Both the position numbers and the translations under genes were made by a program. The notes under the pieces are model-generated. The model worked only from the letters and a program-made list of their open reading frames with translations, had not been told where the DNA came from and searched no databases. 64,000 bases of DNA from Galerina marginata (Eukaryota; Basidiomycota; Agaricomycetes; Agaricales; Galerinaceae), in NCBI GenBank assembly GCA_023014335.1, contig JAECYW010000009.1:1178001-1242000 (forward strand), given 5' to 3'. Shown one piece after another: positions 13,315 to 22,779 of the stretch (the first letter of the stretch is position 1; every line of letters begins with the position of its first letter).

Positions 13315-15050
13315 TCACAATTGTGAAGATCGCTGAAGAGTACGGGGAAAAGGATCGTCTTCAGAACCTATCTGCATTCCGTATCCCTTTCCAATCAACA
13401 CCTCGTCGACTTCTCCACCTGGGTTCCTTCGTATTTGGGCCGTCAAATAAGGCACTGTCGATAAACTGACATCTGTTACTGTCCTGATTGATTTACACGC
13501 TGTTGCAAGCGCCAAACTTGCATCTCGGTGCATGGCGTGGAGGTCTGTAGAGCCAAGTAACTTAAGACCGCCGTAATACATACGTTCTAGACACGTAAAT
13601 TCAGAAAAGCGTTCAACAAATTGATTCTGCACAAGTATTTTAGGAATGATTGCCAAGGTTAAAGACGATAACGATACATACGTTACGGATTGTCCAGTTG
13701 AGAGGTTGGGAGCTATGCAGCGCCAGTTCCTCAAGGTTGGGAGCTCCTTTCGCGATAGAGTGTATGTAGTCGCCAGTGAAATCTCTTCCAGCTTGCGTAA
13801 GGTCACTTCCCTCATGGAATATTCCACTGGCATCCGCTGTTTCGTACCATGTGGTGCCGACGAATAGACTGATGTGGGGAAATGAAGACGATACTTGGAC
13901 GATTTCCAGACTCTTGAGACGGGGAAGACCTTCCGGGATGACCACCCGCAAGAGATAGGGTACTTGGGCATTGATACTTTCCTCAATTGAAAGACTCCTA
14001 AGCTGACCCAAAACGGGTGCTAGAGGGAGAACATTGGAGAAGTTAGCCTAGGAGGAGCATATTTGAGCGTTGCTTAGTTAATCGAAAAACAATAAAGAGT
14101 CACTTACTCGAAAAGCCATGAGGTTTGGTAATAACCCGCGTTCAATATGCTCGTCAAACCAGCGACTACTTTGGACGCCATTCGAAAGCCTCACTCTTTC
14201 GAGGGAAGCGTGTTTACGCCAGAACATCATAGCCTCCGATGTAAGACGAACTCGAAACCCGTCCAGCGTGAGGGCTTTTAAACAAGGAAATTCGAGAGAT
14301 AGAATGTGGGACGCTGAGGCAAAACTTTCCGTAGATTGAAGGACAAGAGTTTGTAATGAAGGAAAGAAGTGATTTATGCCCTTGAGTAAATTTCCTCCTC
14401 CGTTAACATTGTCAAGTGGGCCTTTAATGTCAAAGGCAAGGTGGGATAGCGCTGGCTGTAATTATAAAACAATGATCAACAAGCACCTAGTGATAGATAA
14501 AAAGCAGACAAACACGCGATTCATTCGGTTGGCTAACTTGAAAAAGCGTATCCCAGCCCCCAATTTGCCAATATTCTAAGCCAGATATAACGATTCCGCG
14601 AAGACGTGGACAATTACCTCGCAACTCCTTCCAGAATGCAATGTCTGCCACTGTAAGGGATCTTGGTAGCTTCCAGTCGTTCTGAAGCAGATATAGACCC
14701 AAAGTATGAATATAGGGGAGAAGGCCTCCCTGTACGACTTTCCTCAGCCCTGTAAGCACATCTCCATCTCCTGGCATTACCACTGGGCGTTCTGACATGA
14801 TATGCAATTCTCTGACAAGGCGGCCAAGTTTTCGGTCAACAAGCATCCTCTGTAAGAGAGTCAGTGCGTCTCTCTCGTTTCTGAGCACCATGCACGAGTA
14901 TAATAGAGGGGTGATGATTTCATGTAGACCATGATTCGTGAGCGCCAAGGAGTATAAGGTTGTCGGCGTTGCGTACAATGGTAGGTGAGCGACCACAACA
15001 GGAAATAACTCCGGCGGGAGCCTAGTAAACGGAGGATTTGAGGTTAGCAT
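13315..15050 (-). CDS. F-box-like LPPELF-family protein A
   Basis: Putative ubiquitin-ligase adaptor or F-box-like protein (inference). The N-terminal exon starts MLTSNPPFTRLPPELFPVVV, then HLPLYATPTTLYSLALTNHG. This is the degenerate F-box pattern of a large agaricomycete family. The following segment LLPYIHTLGLYLLQNDW and several leucine-rich stretches resemble irregular LRRs. Further exons on the minus strand encode IEESINAQVPYLLRVVIPEG and IHSIAKGAPNLEELALHSS. The last exon ends with TVTDVSLSTVPYLTAQIRRN and GYGMQIGSEDDPFP before the stop at 13315. Four or five short introns separate the exons. The gene is paralogous to that at 16544-18298, with the same exon order and 3' flank, and more distantly to 41655-43300 and 43540-45215. 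Substrates are unknown. Confidence 0.72.
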
Positions 15051-15120
15051 ATTGTGCGAAGGTGAATGAACCGGACAAGAAGCGGATCGCAGCTATGAGC
15101 TATCGCAGTCTTGTTCCAAG

Positions 15121-15151
15121 CACGTGACGAGCGCGTTTCAAGACGCGCTCA
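15121..15151 (-). promoter_or_regulatory. CACGTGAC / GACGCGCTC promoter-type motif block
   Basis: About 70 bp upstream of F-box-like gene A, a CACGTGAC E-box is followed by GCGCG and GACGCGCTC elements. The same arrangement occurs at 22719-22751 upstream of the relic copy. Related ACGCGTCTGG/GACGCGC blocks lie near 20488-20520 and 39571-39596, upstream of other F-box-type genes. The role is inferred; conservation between duplicated copies may only reflect shared ancestry. Confidence 0.4.
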
Positions 15152-16079
15152 GGCCATCAGCGAAAGCGCGCCAACCTTACCTTGCAATACATAGGCCATG
15201 GAAGGTCCACAAGGCCCACATAGTGTAGAAAATTTTTAGCCGTCTTCTATTGGAATAGGTTCAAACAATTACCTTGTAAAGTTGCCCAATTATGGCGGGA
15301 ACCCCCATTTTAGGTAACCTTGGATTCTCGGCACATTCTTGGATAACCTTGCAAGGTTGGCTAACTTTGTTGGTCCTTGCATTTCAATGGATAGTGAGTC
15401 ACCGCGAAATCATTGGTCGCTGCCAACAAAAATTGCAAATCTCACAGGTGTGTGGTGTGTCGAAAAATCTAGGCCCTTAGGCACCTGAGCAACGTCTGGA
15501 GGTCAGCAATTTTATTCCTCACAGGGAGAGTCGAACCGAGAGTGTTAGAAACAGCACACGCTAAACCACTACACGACGAGACCCATATTTTCAATGTAAT
15601 TTTAGTAGTAATATGCCCCTAGGGGTCGACGGCGCTTCTGAGATCACCGACTCGGATTGTGATGCATCCATGACATCATATTTTTCACGTCATAGACAGG
15701 CGATTCTTTTTTGCACGACAATACATAGTTGTCCATATTTCCTCCGCCTTCTATTGCCCAGGACAATCTTGGATGACTTTCCAGAGGCGTTGCAAAACTT
15801 GAACTTACGATACCACCCCAGTCAATTTCTTGTCGCTCAATTCTAAGTTCAACCCAGGTTTTCTAGAACTATACAAGCTGTGTACAGATATTTTATGAGT
15901 ATTCGTGCCATCTCAATTCTTCTGCACGCATCTAACCACCGACCAGAAATTTTGCGATCATTGAAAAGTGTCTGAATCCTGCGAGCCGCCATCCCGGGCA
16001 CTTCCAAGGCCATTCCAATTTCGTCGGAGCTTGGAAAGGCTACCTTGCCTGGCAAGGTTTTGGCGGTTTCGCTGATTGG
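15152..16079. mobile_element. ~928 bp non-autonomous element with terminal inverted repeats
   Basis: The left end reads GGCCATCAGCGAAAG and the right end, reverse-complemented, reads CCAATCAGCGAAAC. The match continues into CGCCAA and CCTT, giving imperfect inverted repeats of about 26 bp. The flanks GACGCGCTCA and GAGGACTT are contiguous at the paralogous locus 22742-22760, so the element looks inserted. A two-base CA on both sides may be the target duplication. Inside are subterminal ACCTTGC repeats, a perfect palindrome at 15345-15358, an inverted pair at 16042-16058 and a tRNA-like stretch near 15520-15583. A 77-codon minus-strand open frame at 15849-16082 has no recognisable transposase motif. 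The superfamily is not assigned. Confidence 0.65.
15500..15583 (-). repeat. degenerate tRNA-like (box A/box B) segment
   Basis: Read on the minus strand, this starts GGTCTCG, has a D-arm/box A-like GTGTAGTGGTTTAGC, then GGTTCGACTCTC resembling box B at the usual spacing. The 3' acceptor strand does not pair with GGTCTCG, and the T-stem is mispaired. It is therefore more likely a tRNA pseudogene or the head of a SINE than a functional tRNA. It lies within the inverted-repeat element. Confidence 0.45.
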
Positions 16080-16179
16080 CATGAGGACTTACAAGTTACA
16101 AATCCGAAAGGATAAGTTATTATTACATGTTCGAAATATCCATACACATAATACAGTAAGGACGAAGTACGTAGAAAAT

Positions 16180-16428
16180 TTACAACTTCAAGTTGTACAA
16201 TTCAATTTGTCTTATATTCCCTAGCTTCTGTTGAAATCGAATCTGCACACCTGGCTGCACACACATGGTCTCGAGATCAGGACTTAAGGAAAGGCAAAAA
16301 GATAAGTCTTCCAGTTGGCATCTGCGTACACGGCGGCGACGTATGTATAGTAGCCTATGAAATATTTGCCTCCGACCACCTAGGCTCAGGTCCATCATGT
16401 GTGAGAACTTCGATAAGATTTCCTTCAT
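16180..16428 (-). pseudogene. relic C-terminus of an F-box/LRR gene
   Basis: This 82-codon minus-strand frame ends QIRFQQKLGNIRQIELYNLKL-like, after QLEDLSFCLSLSPDLETMCV. The style (list of hydrophobic LRR-like strands, then a short 'IELY' end) is that of C-termini of agaricomycete F-box proteins. No F-box or upstream exons accompany it. Assignment is by appearance only. Confidence 0.3.
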
Positions 16429-16543
16429 GCCCGTCTGTTGTCAGTGGTCACTGTAGACTATTGAGGACCGACAAATTTGATAGTAAGGTTTGACAAATAC
16501 TTGCACAATTTTTTAAGCGAGACATTTACAACTCATACCGTAT

Positions 16544-18298
16544 TCACAATAGTGGGAACTGTAGATTCCGGGGGAAAGGATCGTCTTCAGAACCTATCTC
16601 TGCTCCGTATCCCTTGCTGATTATCACTTCATCAACTTCATCACTTTGTTTCCTTCTTATTTTGGCCGTCAAATAAGGCATTGTCGCTAGACTAACGTCT
16701 GTTATGGTCTTGATTGATTTACACACCATCGCAAGCGCAAGACTCGCAGCTTGGTGCTTAGCCTGAAGGTCTGGGGAGCTAAGATCTGTTAGACCCCCAT
16801 AATACAGACGTTCTAGACGCGTAAATTCAGAAAAGCGTTGGACAAATTGTTTCTGTACAAATATTCTAGGATTGAGTCGCTAGGTTTCAAAGATTAGAAC
16901 AATACATACATTAAGGATTGTTCCGGCAAGAGGTTGGGAACCATGCAGCGCCAATTCCATCAGGTTGGGAGCTCCTTTCGCGATCGAGTGTATGTAATCG
17001 CCAGTGAAATTTCTTCCAGCTTGGCTAAGATTCCTTCCCTCATGGAACATTCCACTGGCATCTTGTGTTTCGTACCATGTGGTGCCTTCCAATTTACTAA
17101 CGTGGGGGTAGAATGAAGAGGATTCTTGTACGATTTCTAGACTTTTGAGATGGGGAAGCCCTTCCGGGATGACCACTCGCAAGAGATAGGGTACTTGGCC
17201 ATTGATACTTCGCTCAATCGAGAGGCTCGTGAGCTGACGCAGAATTTGTCCCAGAAGGAGAACATTGACAAAATTTGCCTAGGAGGAGCATATCTGAGCA
17301 TTGCCAGATTATTTAAGTGAATCAGAATAAAGAATCACTTACTTGAAAAATTTTGAGGTTCGGTAATAATCCGGGCTCGATATGCTCGTGAAACCAACGA
17401 TTACTATGGATGCCATTCGGCAGCCTCACTCTTTCGAGGGAAGGGTGGCCACGCCAAAACATCATAGCTTCCAATGTATCACGAACCAAAAACCCGTCCA
17501 GTGTGAGGGATTTTAAACAAGGAAATTTGAGAGTTAGAATATGGGACGGTGGTGAATATCTTTCCGTAGATCGAAGGACAAGGGTTGCTAATGCAGGGGA
17601 GAAGTAATTTATGCCCTTGAGCAACTTTCCTCCTCCATCATCATTGTCAAGTTGTCCTCTAAAGTTGAAGGCGAGGTAGGATAGCACTGCCTGTATATAC
17701 AATCATCATTAGGAAGGACTTGGTGACGTATAACAAATAAACGAACTTTCGATCCATTCGGTTGGGGAACTTGAAAAAACTCATCCCAACCCCCAGTCTG
17801 CCAATGATCTAAGCCAGAGATGACGATTCCGTGAAGGCATGGGCAATTGTTTCGTAACTCCTTCCAAAATGCAATGTCCTCCTCGGCGAGAGCTTTCGGT
17901 TGCTCCCAGCAGCTCTGAAGCTCAAGTAGATGAAGTCCTAAAGTACGAATATAGGGAAGAAGACCCCCCTGTATGACCTTCCTCAGCCCCGTAAGCACAT
18001 CGAAGGGGATTCCACTTTCTCGCGTTGCCACAGGGCATTCTGACATGATATGCAACTCTCTGACAAGGCAGCCAAGTGGTCGATCAACAAGCATCCTCTG
18101 TAAAACAGCCAATGCGTCTCTCTCGTTTCGGAGCACCATGCACGAGTATAATAGAGGGGAAGCGATTTCGTGTAGACCATGATTCGTGAGCGCCAGGGAA
18201 TATAAGGTTGTTGGTGTTGAGGATAGTGGTAGGTGAGCGACCACTACAGAGAATAACTCGGGTGGGAGCTGAGTAAACGGAGAAACTGAGGTTCTCAT
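16544..18298 (-). CDS. F-box-like LPPELF-family protein B
   Basis: Tandem paralog of F-box-like gene A. It starts MRTSVSPFTQLPPELFSVVV and continues HLPLSSTPTTLYSLALTNHG, GCLVRELHIMSE and LLPYIRTLGLHLLEL. It has the same exon layout: an intron near 17700-17750, a second exon around 17690-17340 (FNFRGQLDND, ILTLKFPCLKSLTLDGF), another near 17180-16900 (MRVVIPEGLPHLKSLEIVQE), and a last exon ending ITDVSLATMPYLTAKIRRK and GYGAEIGSEDDPFP. It looks intact: no frame break is visible in the exons I could read. Inferred role: substrate-recognition protein of an SCF-type ligase, though the F-box match is weak and no binding partner can be read from sequence. Confidence 0.72.
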
Positions 18299-18744
18299 AA
18301 TGTGCGAGGGTAATGAAGGCTGTCCACAGGACCACAGGAGACGAAGACATGCCTGACAAGTTGCGAGAAGAAACAGCTTCCGAATCCGGCCCGAGCACTC
18401 ACATTTCTCAAAAACATGCTGTGTTCCTCTAAATTCTTTCTTTGAAAATCTGTAGAAGTCTTCGATAGGCGCCTTACCTTAGACCCAGTTGGCTGGTCCG
18501 GTACTGCATTTTATTACCACCTATCAAGATGTTTTGAACTCTGAGGTCGCTAAGTTTTACACATTTCCACCTTTCCAGAAAAAAGTTACGAAGTGGCCTA
18601 CGTATTATTTTACCAAATTGATAGATGGCCAGTAGGACTTGGTGCTAGTAAATGTCAAGCTAGTGCCCATACTATTAAATTATTCCTAATCGAGTTTCCA
18701 TTTATCTACAAAAATCCTCTCCGAATTTTTCATGCCTGATCAAT

Positions 18745-20118
18745 TTAGAAGTCTATGGACCAAGAAAACTCCAAAGCAATCTGAGAAGCCTCTGTTGCTC
18801 GTGGTAATTTCCTCTTCGGCCAAGTCACCAGGGCCTCGTCCAGCTCTTTTTCTACGCCTGCTGTCTTCAGTAGGCGAGAAGGAGAACCGTTCGGAACATA
18901 GCTGGGCATGATATAGTAAATCGACATGTCCACATCCAACCTCTCTCCATGGGAAAGTTTGATCAAGAGATCATCAAAAGCTTCCCAGTCGCTTTGGTCG
19001 AGACGTTGAAGTAATCCAATATCTTCGCCGTCCTCGGGGGGGGCCAATCAAAGCAATCCAAATTTTCCTAATCATGTTACTGCCCGAAATTGTTCCGAAG
19101 AAGTTGCACAAGTCCTTTATGGGATCGAATTCGAGGAAGTCCATGCTGATGTCCTTGACAAAGAGTTCGGTTAGATTGGGAAGCCGGCTCAAATCATAGA
19201 TGTTCGAGAACCGATTCGAAGAGTCGCCTGGCAATGACCGGGATGTGATCAGATAAATATTAATTTATGTTTAAAAAACGTGAACTTACAGAATGAGAAT
19301 GAGAGTTCTTGCAGAGAGTTGGCCGATGCGGCAAGGAGGCGCTTCAGGATATCCGGCGATTCAGAAACGCCGAAAGAAAAGTAGAGGGCACGTAAGTCAC
19401 TAAAATCGAGCCCCTCTAGGAGGAGCTCGACCGCGTTACAGACTTGTTCCTGAGTCTGTTCGAACTCGTATAAAAGCTCTAACCTCTGAGGTCGAGGCCG
19501 CAAATAAGGAGCAGGTTTGAGGAAGGTTGTTTCGAAAGTGGTATGCCAAAGATCAAGCTCCTTGAGTTGACGGCAGTCTGTAAGAAAATTAACACAAAGC
19601 CCTTTAACATCGGTTAAAGAAAGCTCTGTGATGAAAGGAGAGAGTCCTGGTAAGGTGAATCGATTCAAACACCCATGCTCATGATGGTGGACAAAAGGCC
19701 CTTGTTGCGGGTAGAAGTCTGTAGAGATTTTGAACGCAAGCGTCCTAGGCCTTTTTGTCAGAGAATTTGAAATGCTGTCCATTGCGTTGGCGAAACTGCG
19801 ATCTTCCGTGGGCCACAGTGTCGTTGGGTCAAAACTGAGGTCTATCTTTTCCACATAGGAGGCGATACGAACGTCCCGGAGAATTTCGCTCAGATCTTCG
19901 AGTCTCTGTCTGTTAAGAATGACCGAAAGCCTAGTGGTTACGCCAACTCCGATAGCCTTAAAGAGGTGCCTTTGGGCTCGCGCTCGAAAGGCTCGGCAAA
20001 CCAATGCGCAAGCCAGTAGTGACCTTCGGTACCAAAAATGACCTTCTGAATCGAGGAGGCAGTCGATAATTTCATCGATAATCTCCTGTGAGATGAGAGA
20101 AAAAGGGGACAGTGGCAT
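18745..20118 (-). CDS. F-box protein with a frameshift in a C8 run
   Basis: The N-terminus MPLSPFSLISQEIIDEIIDC followed by LLACALVCRAFRARAQRHLF is a clear F-box. The rest is leucine-rich (FTLPGLSPFITELSLTDVKG; LYFSFGVSESPDILKRLL). An intron with GTAAG...CAG ends lies at about 19291-19227 and joins LQELSFSFC to DSSNRFSNIYDLSRLPNL. The reading then runs into eight consecutive C on the coding strand (G8 at 19036-19043). With eight, the frame leaves the homologous-looking tail; with seven it continues PPEDGEDIGLLQRLDQSDWE to the stop at 18745. This is either a sequence error, an allele-specific break or a pseudogene. An upstream in-frame Met at 20172 is an alternative start. Confidence 0.7.
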
Positions 20119-20559
20119 TTTGGGAGTGCGACAGAAAGAGGGTGGGAGGTAATCAAAAGCGGATTCAATCACCTTTTATATGATAATAGCCACTCTGGAC
20201 AGATGGTAGCGGCATTTATCAAACAAAGAGGTGTCCAGGACGACAACCGAGGCTCAAATTGAGCACAGATAGCAGAAGTCAGAAGAACTTTCAAAAAGTT
20301 GTACTTGTTTGAAATTCAGTGTCCCCCCACGCGGGCTTCGTCAGGCGCACGCTTTGGGAGACTAGAGGGTAATGCCAACAACTTAAGGGGGCACAGATTA
20401 GGCGCAAATATGGGGTGGCATGTGCCAGTACAGCGGCAGCCGCTGCGTCTGGTTGAAAGAATAAATGCTCGAGGAACGTGACCAACACGCGTCTGGACGC
20501 GCTTTGAATTCGACGCGCTCATGTCAATGAGGTCACACAAATGCGAAACTAAGATATAA

Positions 20560-22350
20560 GTCTAAAATATCCCTACAATAGGTAGAAAATCCAGACCTTA
20601 GTCGATTAATACAAAACAATAACAGAGATGCAAGCAGGAGGCCATCCGTTATATCGATGTTTTGAAGCAACGCGTCTGGGTTGGCCGAGGGTTCTGCTAC
20701 TAGCAAATAACCCTGAATGAGGCAACTCCACCAAAACTCCTGCACACATAATTAAACGCCAAAACTTTGGAAAGGAGGCCCGGATTGCCAAAGCAAAAGG
20801 AAACCAATCAATCATGCTTTCGGATTTCCAATGACCGTGCTGCTCCCTTCAGCGATGTTTTCACCCAGTGCATGACCTCCTCGCTGAATAACAAGAGCAG
20901 AAGTTGCGGCTATAGCAAGGTACACAGTTCAATCATCCGATTCGCGTGTTTGTATTAAGGACTTACAGAGCATGCTGATGAACACTGAAGTCACACCTGC
21001 TGCGGCTGAAACTCCACACCACCCAGAGGCTTCCCCATCAGAGTAACGCGAGAAATCGCACTCATATGGACACTGAGTGAAGATCATAATTCCCAGAGCT
21101 AATTAATAGGGATTGGATTGATCAACAGCGTCCAAAGAAATAGAACCTCTGCCTTGTCTGCTTACCTAGCCATATCGGAACAAAAGACATGAAAGAGAAT
21201 AGGTGCGTCGAGACTTTAGTCAGTCTGTGAGTAGAATTTGGTCGATTGTTGTAGGATAACCTTCAAACGGTAAAGTCGGGTACGTGTTAGTCAAATTGTA
21301 TGAAATGAATTTATAAGAAATATGTCGTTCGTACAAAACAGAGACCCATATCCACGTCAGGACCGAAAAACTCGCTGCTAACTTCCCAAAAATGTCTAAA
21401 TAAAATAGAATGTTTTGAGTCAATTAGTGGTTGCATTATGACATTTATGTGGACTTTTGTCGACATACAAAGATAGGGAGAGAAGCCGTGGACCACCGCG
21501 AGGTAACATCCGAAAGCAGTCTGAGTCAAGGCGAGGGCCAGAACCAAACCTGAGACGGACAAAAAGAAAGTATGTAAATAATATGACGGAATCGAAGAGT
21601 GATGCTTACTGTAGAACGTCGTACGCAAGGTCATGATTATCTTGGAAGAGCAGCATATCAAAAGAGCAAAATGGAGGGAAGAGCGTTATCGACGGTGTCT
21701 AAGGAGTGCAGGGCGAAAGGACTTGAACGACGTAGGTTCTCTCCTTTTAACCGTTCAGCAGGTGAGGCCTCTTAGGCTTGGTACTCGTGTAAGTATATTT
21801 TGAATAATACCCAGGGATCACTCGTGAAAAGTGAGCACAGCCTGCCGGTATCAGCAATCCGTTCTAGAGCATGATAAAGTCCACACTACACAACTTGGGT
21901 CACCCTTTTTGCTTGGCGGGTTCTCGTGAGCACACACAGCCTCGCACAGTGCTTGAGTAGTTGCTTCGACATAACCGTAGAAGATATTTAGCGACCATGT
22001 AGACAGGTGGGCAGCTAACTCGGTCACAGGGCGGCAGGTATGTGGTTTGCGCATCATGGCGCGTATTCTGTGGTTCCTTTAACCCGGACGTTGGAGAACG
22101 AACGTCACCGCGTCAAAAATTGACGGTCCCCGTGCGTGTCGAGGCTACGATTATCGACTTTTTCCGGCCCACTGGATTATGTATTTAGCGTAGATCAGAT
22201 TCCAATCATTCACGATCTGCCATTGCAGTTCATTTACTCTCGGCGAGGCGTTTCGAAAATAAGAATTCGTCGGCTGAAAAGCCTCGATGATGAATGTTCT
22301 ATGGATCGTCCTTGTGATGCCATGAAGCTATCCAAGTGAGAGGGATGCAT
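20560..22350. repeat. diverged tandem duplication, unit 1
   Basis: Together with 22780-24490 this forms a direct repeat of about 1.7-1.8 kb. Each unit holds one small membrane-protein gene, its promoter and a distal segment containing TTTTCCGGCCCACTGGAT (22159-22176; 24285-24302). Similarity is high through coding exons, introns and flanks, with many substitutions and small indels. The duplication is therefore not very recent. Confidence 0.75.
20812..21634 (-). CDS. small four-helix membrane protein, copy 2
   Basis: Function unknown. The hand-spliced protein starts MTLRTTFY, then GLVLALALTQTAFGCYLAVV and SPYLY, followed by IFGKLAASFSVLTWIWVSVL. An exon near 21090-20970 encodes LGIMIFTQCPYECDFSRYSD and a hydrophobic segment GVSAAAGVTSVFISML. 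The last exon (from about 20927) encodes SATSALVIQRGGHALGENIA and ends GNPKA. Introns are short with GT-AG ends. Four membrane segments are expected, with a Cys-containing loop (QCPYEC) between the third and fourth, as in MARVEL or tetraspan-like proteins. The copy at 23.0 kb matches exon by exon. The exon between the third and fourth segments, around 21.2 kb, is not fully resolved. Confidence 0.68.
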
Positions 22351-22412
22351 CTGTGTAATTCAACTACCTATAGGAATCGTCGTCAGTCCCGCCTTATCAA
22401 GAAGGAGGGGTA

Positions 22413-22721
22413 GTGCCATACCTACCATACACGACGATGCTGTTCGAGTTTGTGCTGCGTCTTGCCAGACATGCCCCAATGCAACTCTCTCTGACAAGGC
22501 GGCCAAGTTGTCGGTCAACAAGCATCCTCTGTAAGCCATTCACCGCGCCTCTCCCATTGCACGAGTATAATAGAGGGAGGGTGACTTCGTGTAGACCATG
22601 ACTCGTGAGTCGTGAGCGCCAGAGAAGAGTAGGTTGTCGGTATTGAGTACAGTGGTAGGTGAGCGACCACGACAGGGAACAGCTCGGGAGAAGCTTGCAA
22701 ACTATGGATTGTTCCAGGCAC
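22413..22721 (-). pseudogene. relic of a third LPPELF-family F-box-like gene
   Basis: The minus strand encodes ELFPVVVAHLPLYSIPTT and, after a shift of frame, LTSHGLHEVTLPLLYSC and LQRMLVDRQLGRLVRE. These are the first 80 or so residues of genes A and B. Several small deletions break the frame and nothing of the later exons remains. Its upstream sequence retains the CACGTGAC/GACGCGCTC block. Confidence 0.75.
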
Positions 22722-22779
22722 GTGACAAACGCGCGCTTCCAGACGCGCTCACGAGGACTTAAAAATCCGAAAGGAACTA

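Noticed and set aside
15500..15583. Functional tRNA gene
   Set aside because: The acceptor and T stems do not pair and there is no proper 3' strand. Kept only as a tRNA-like relic.
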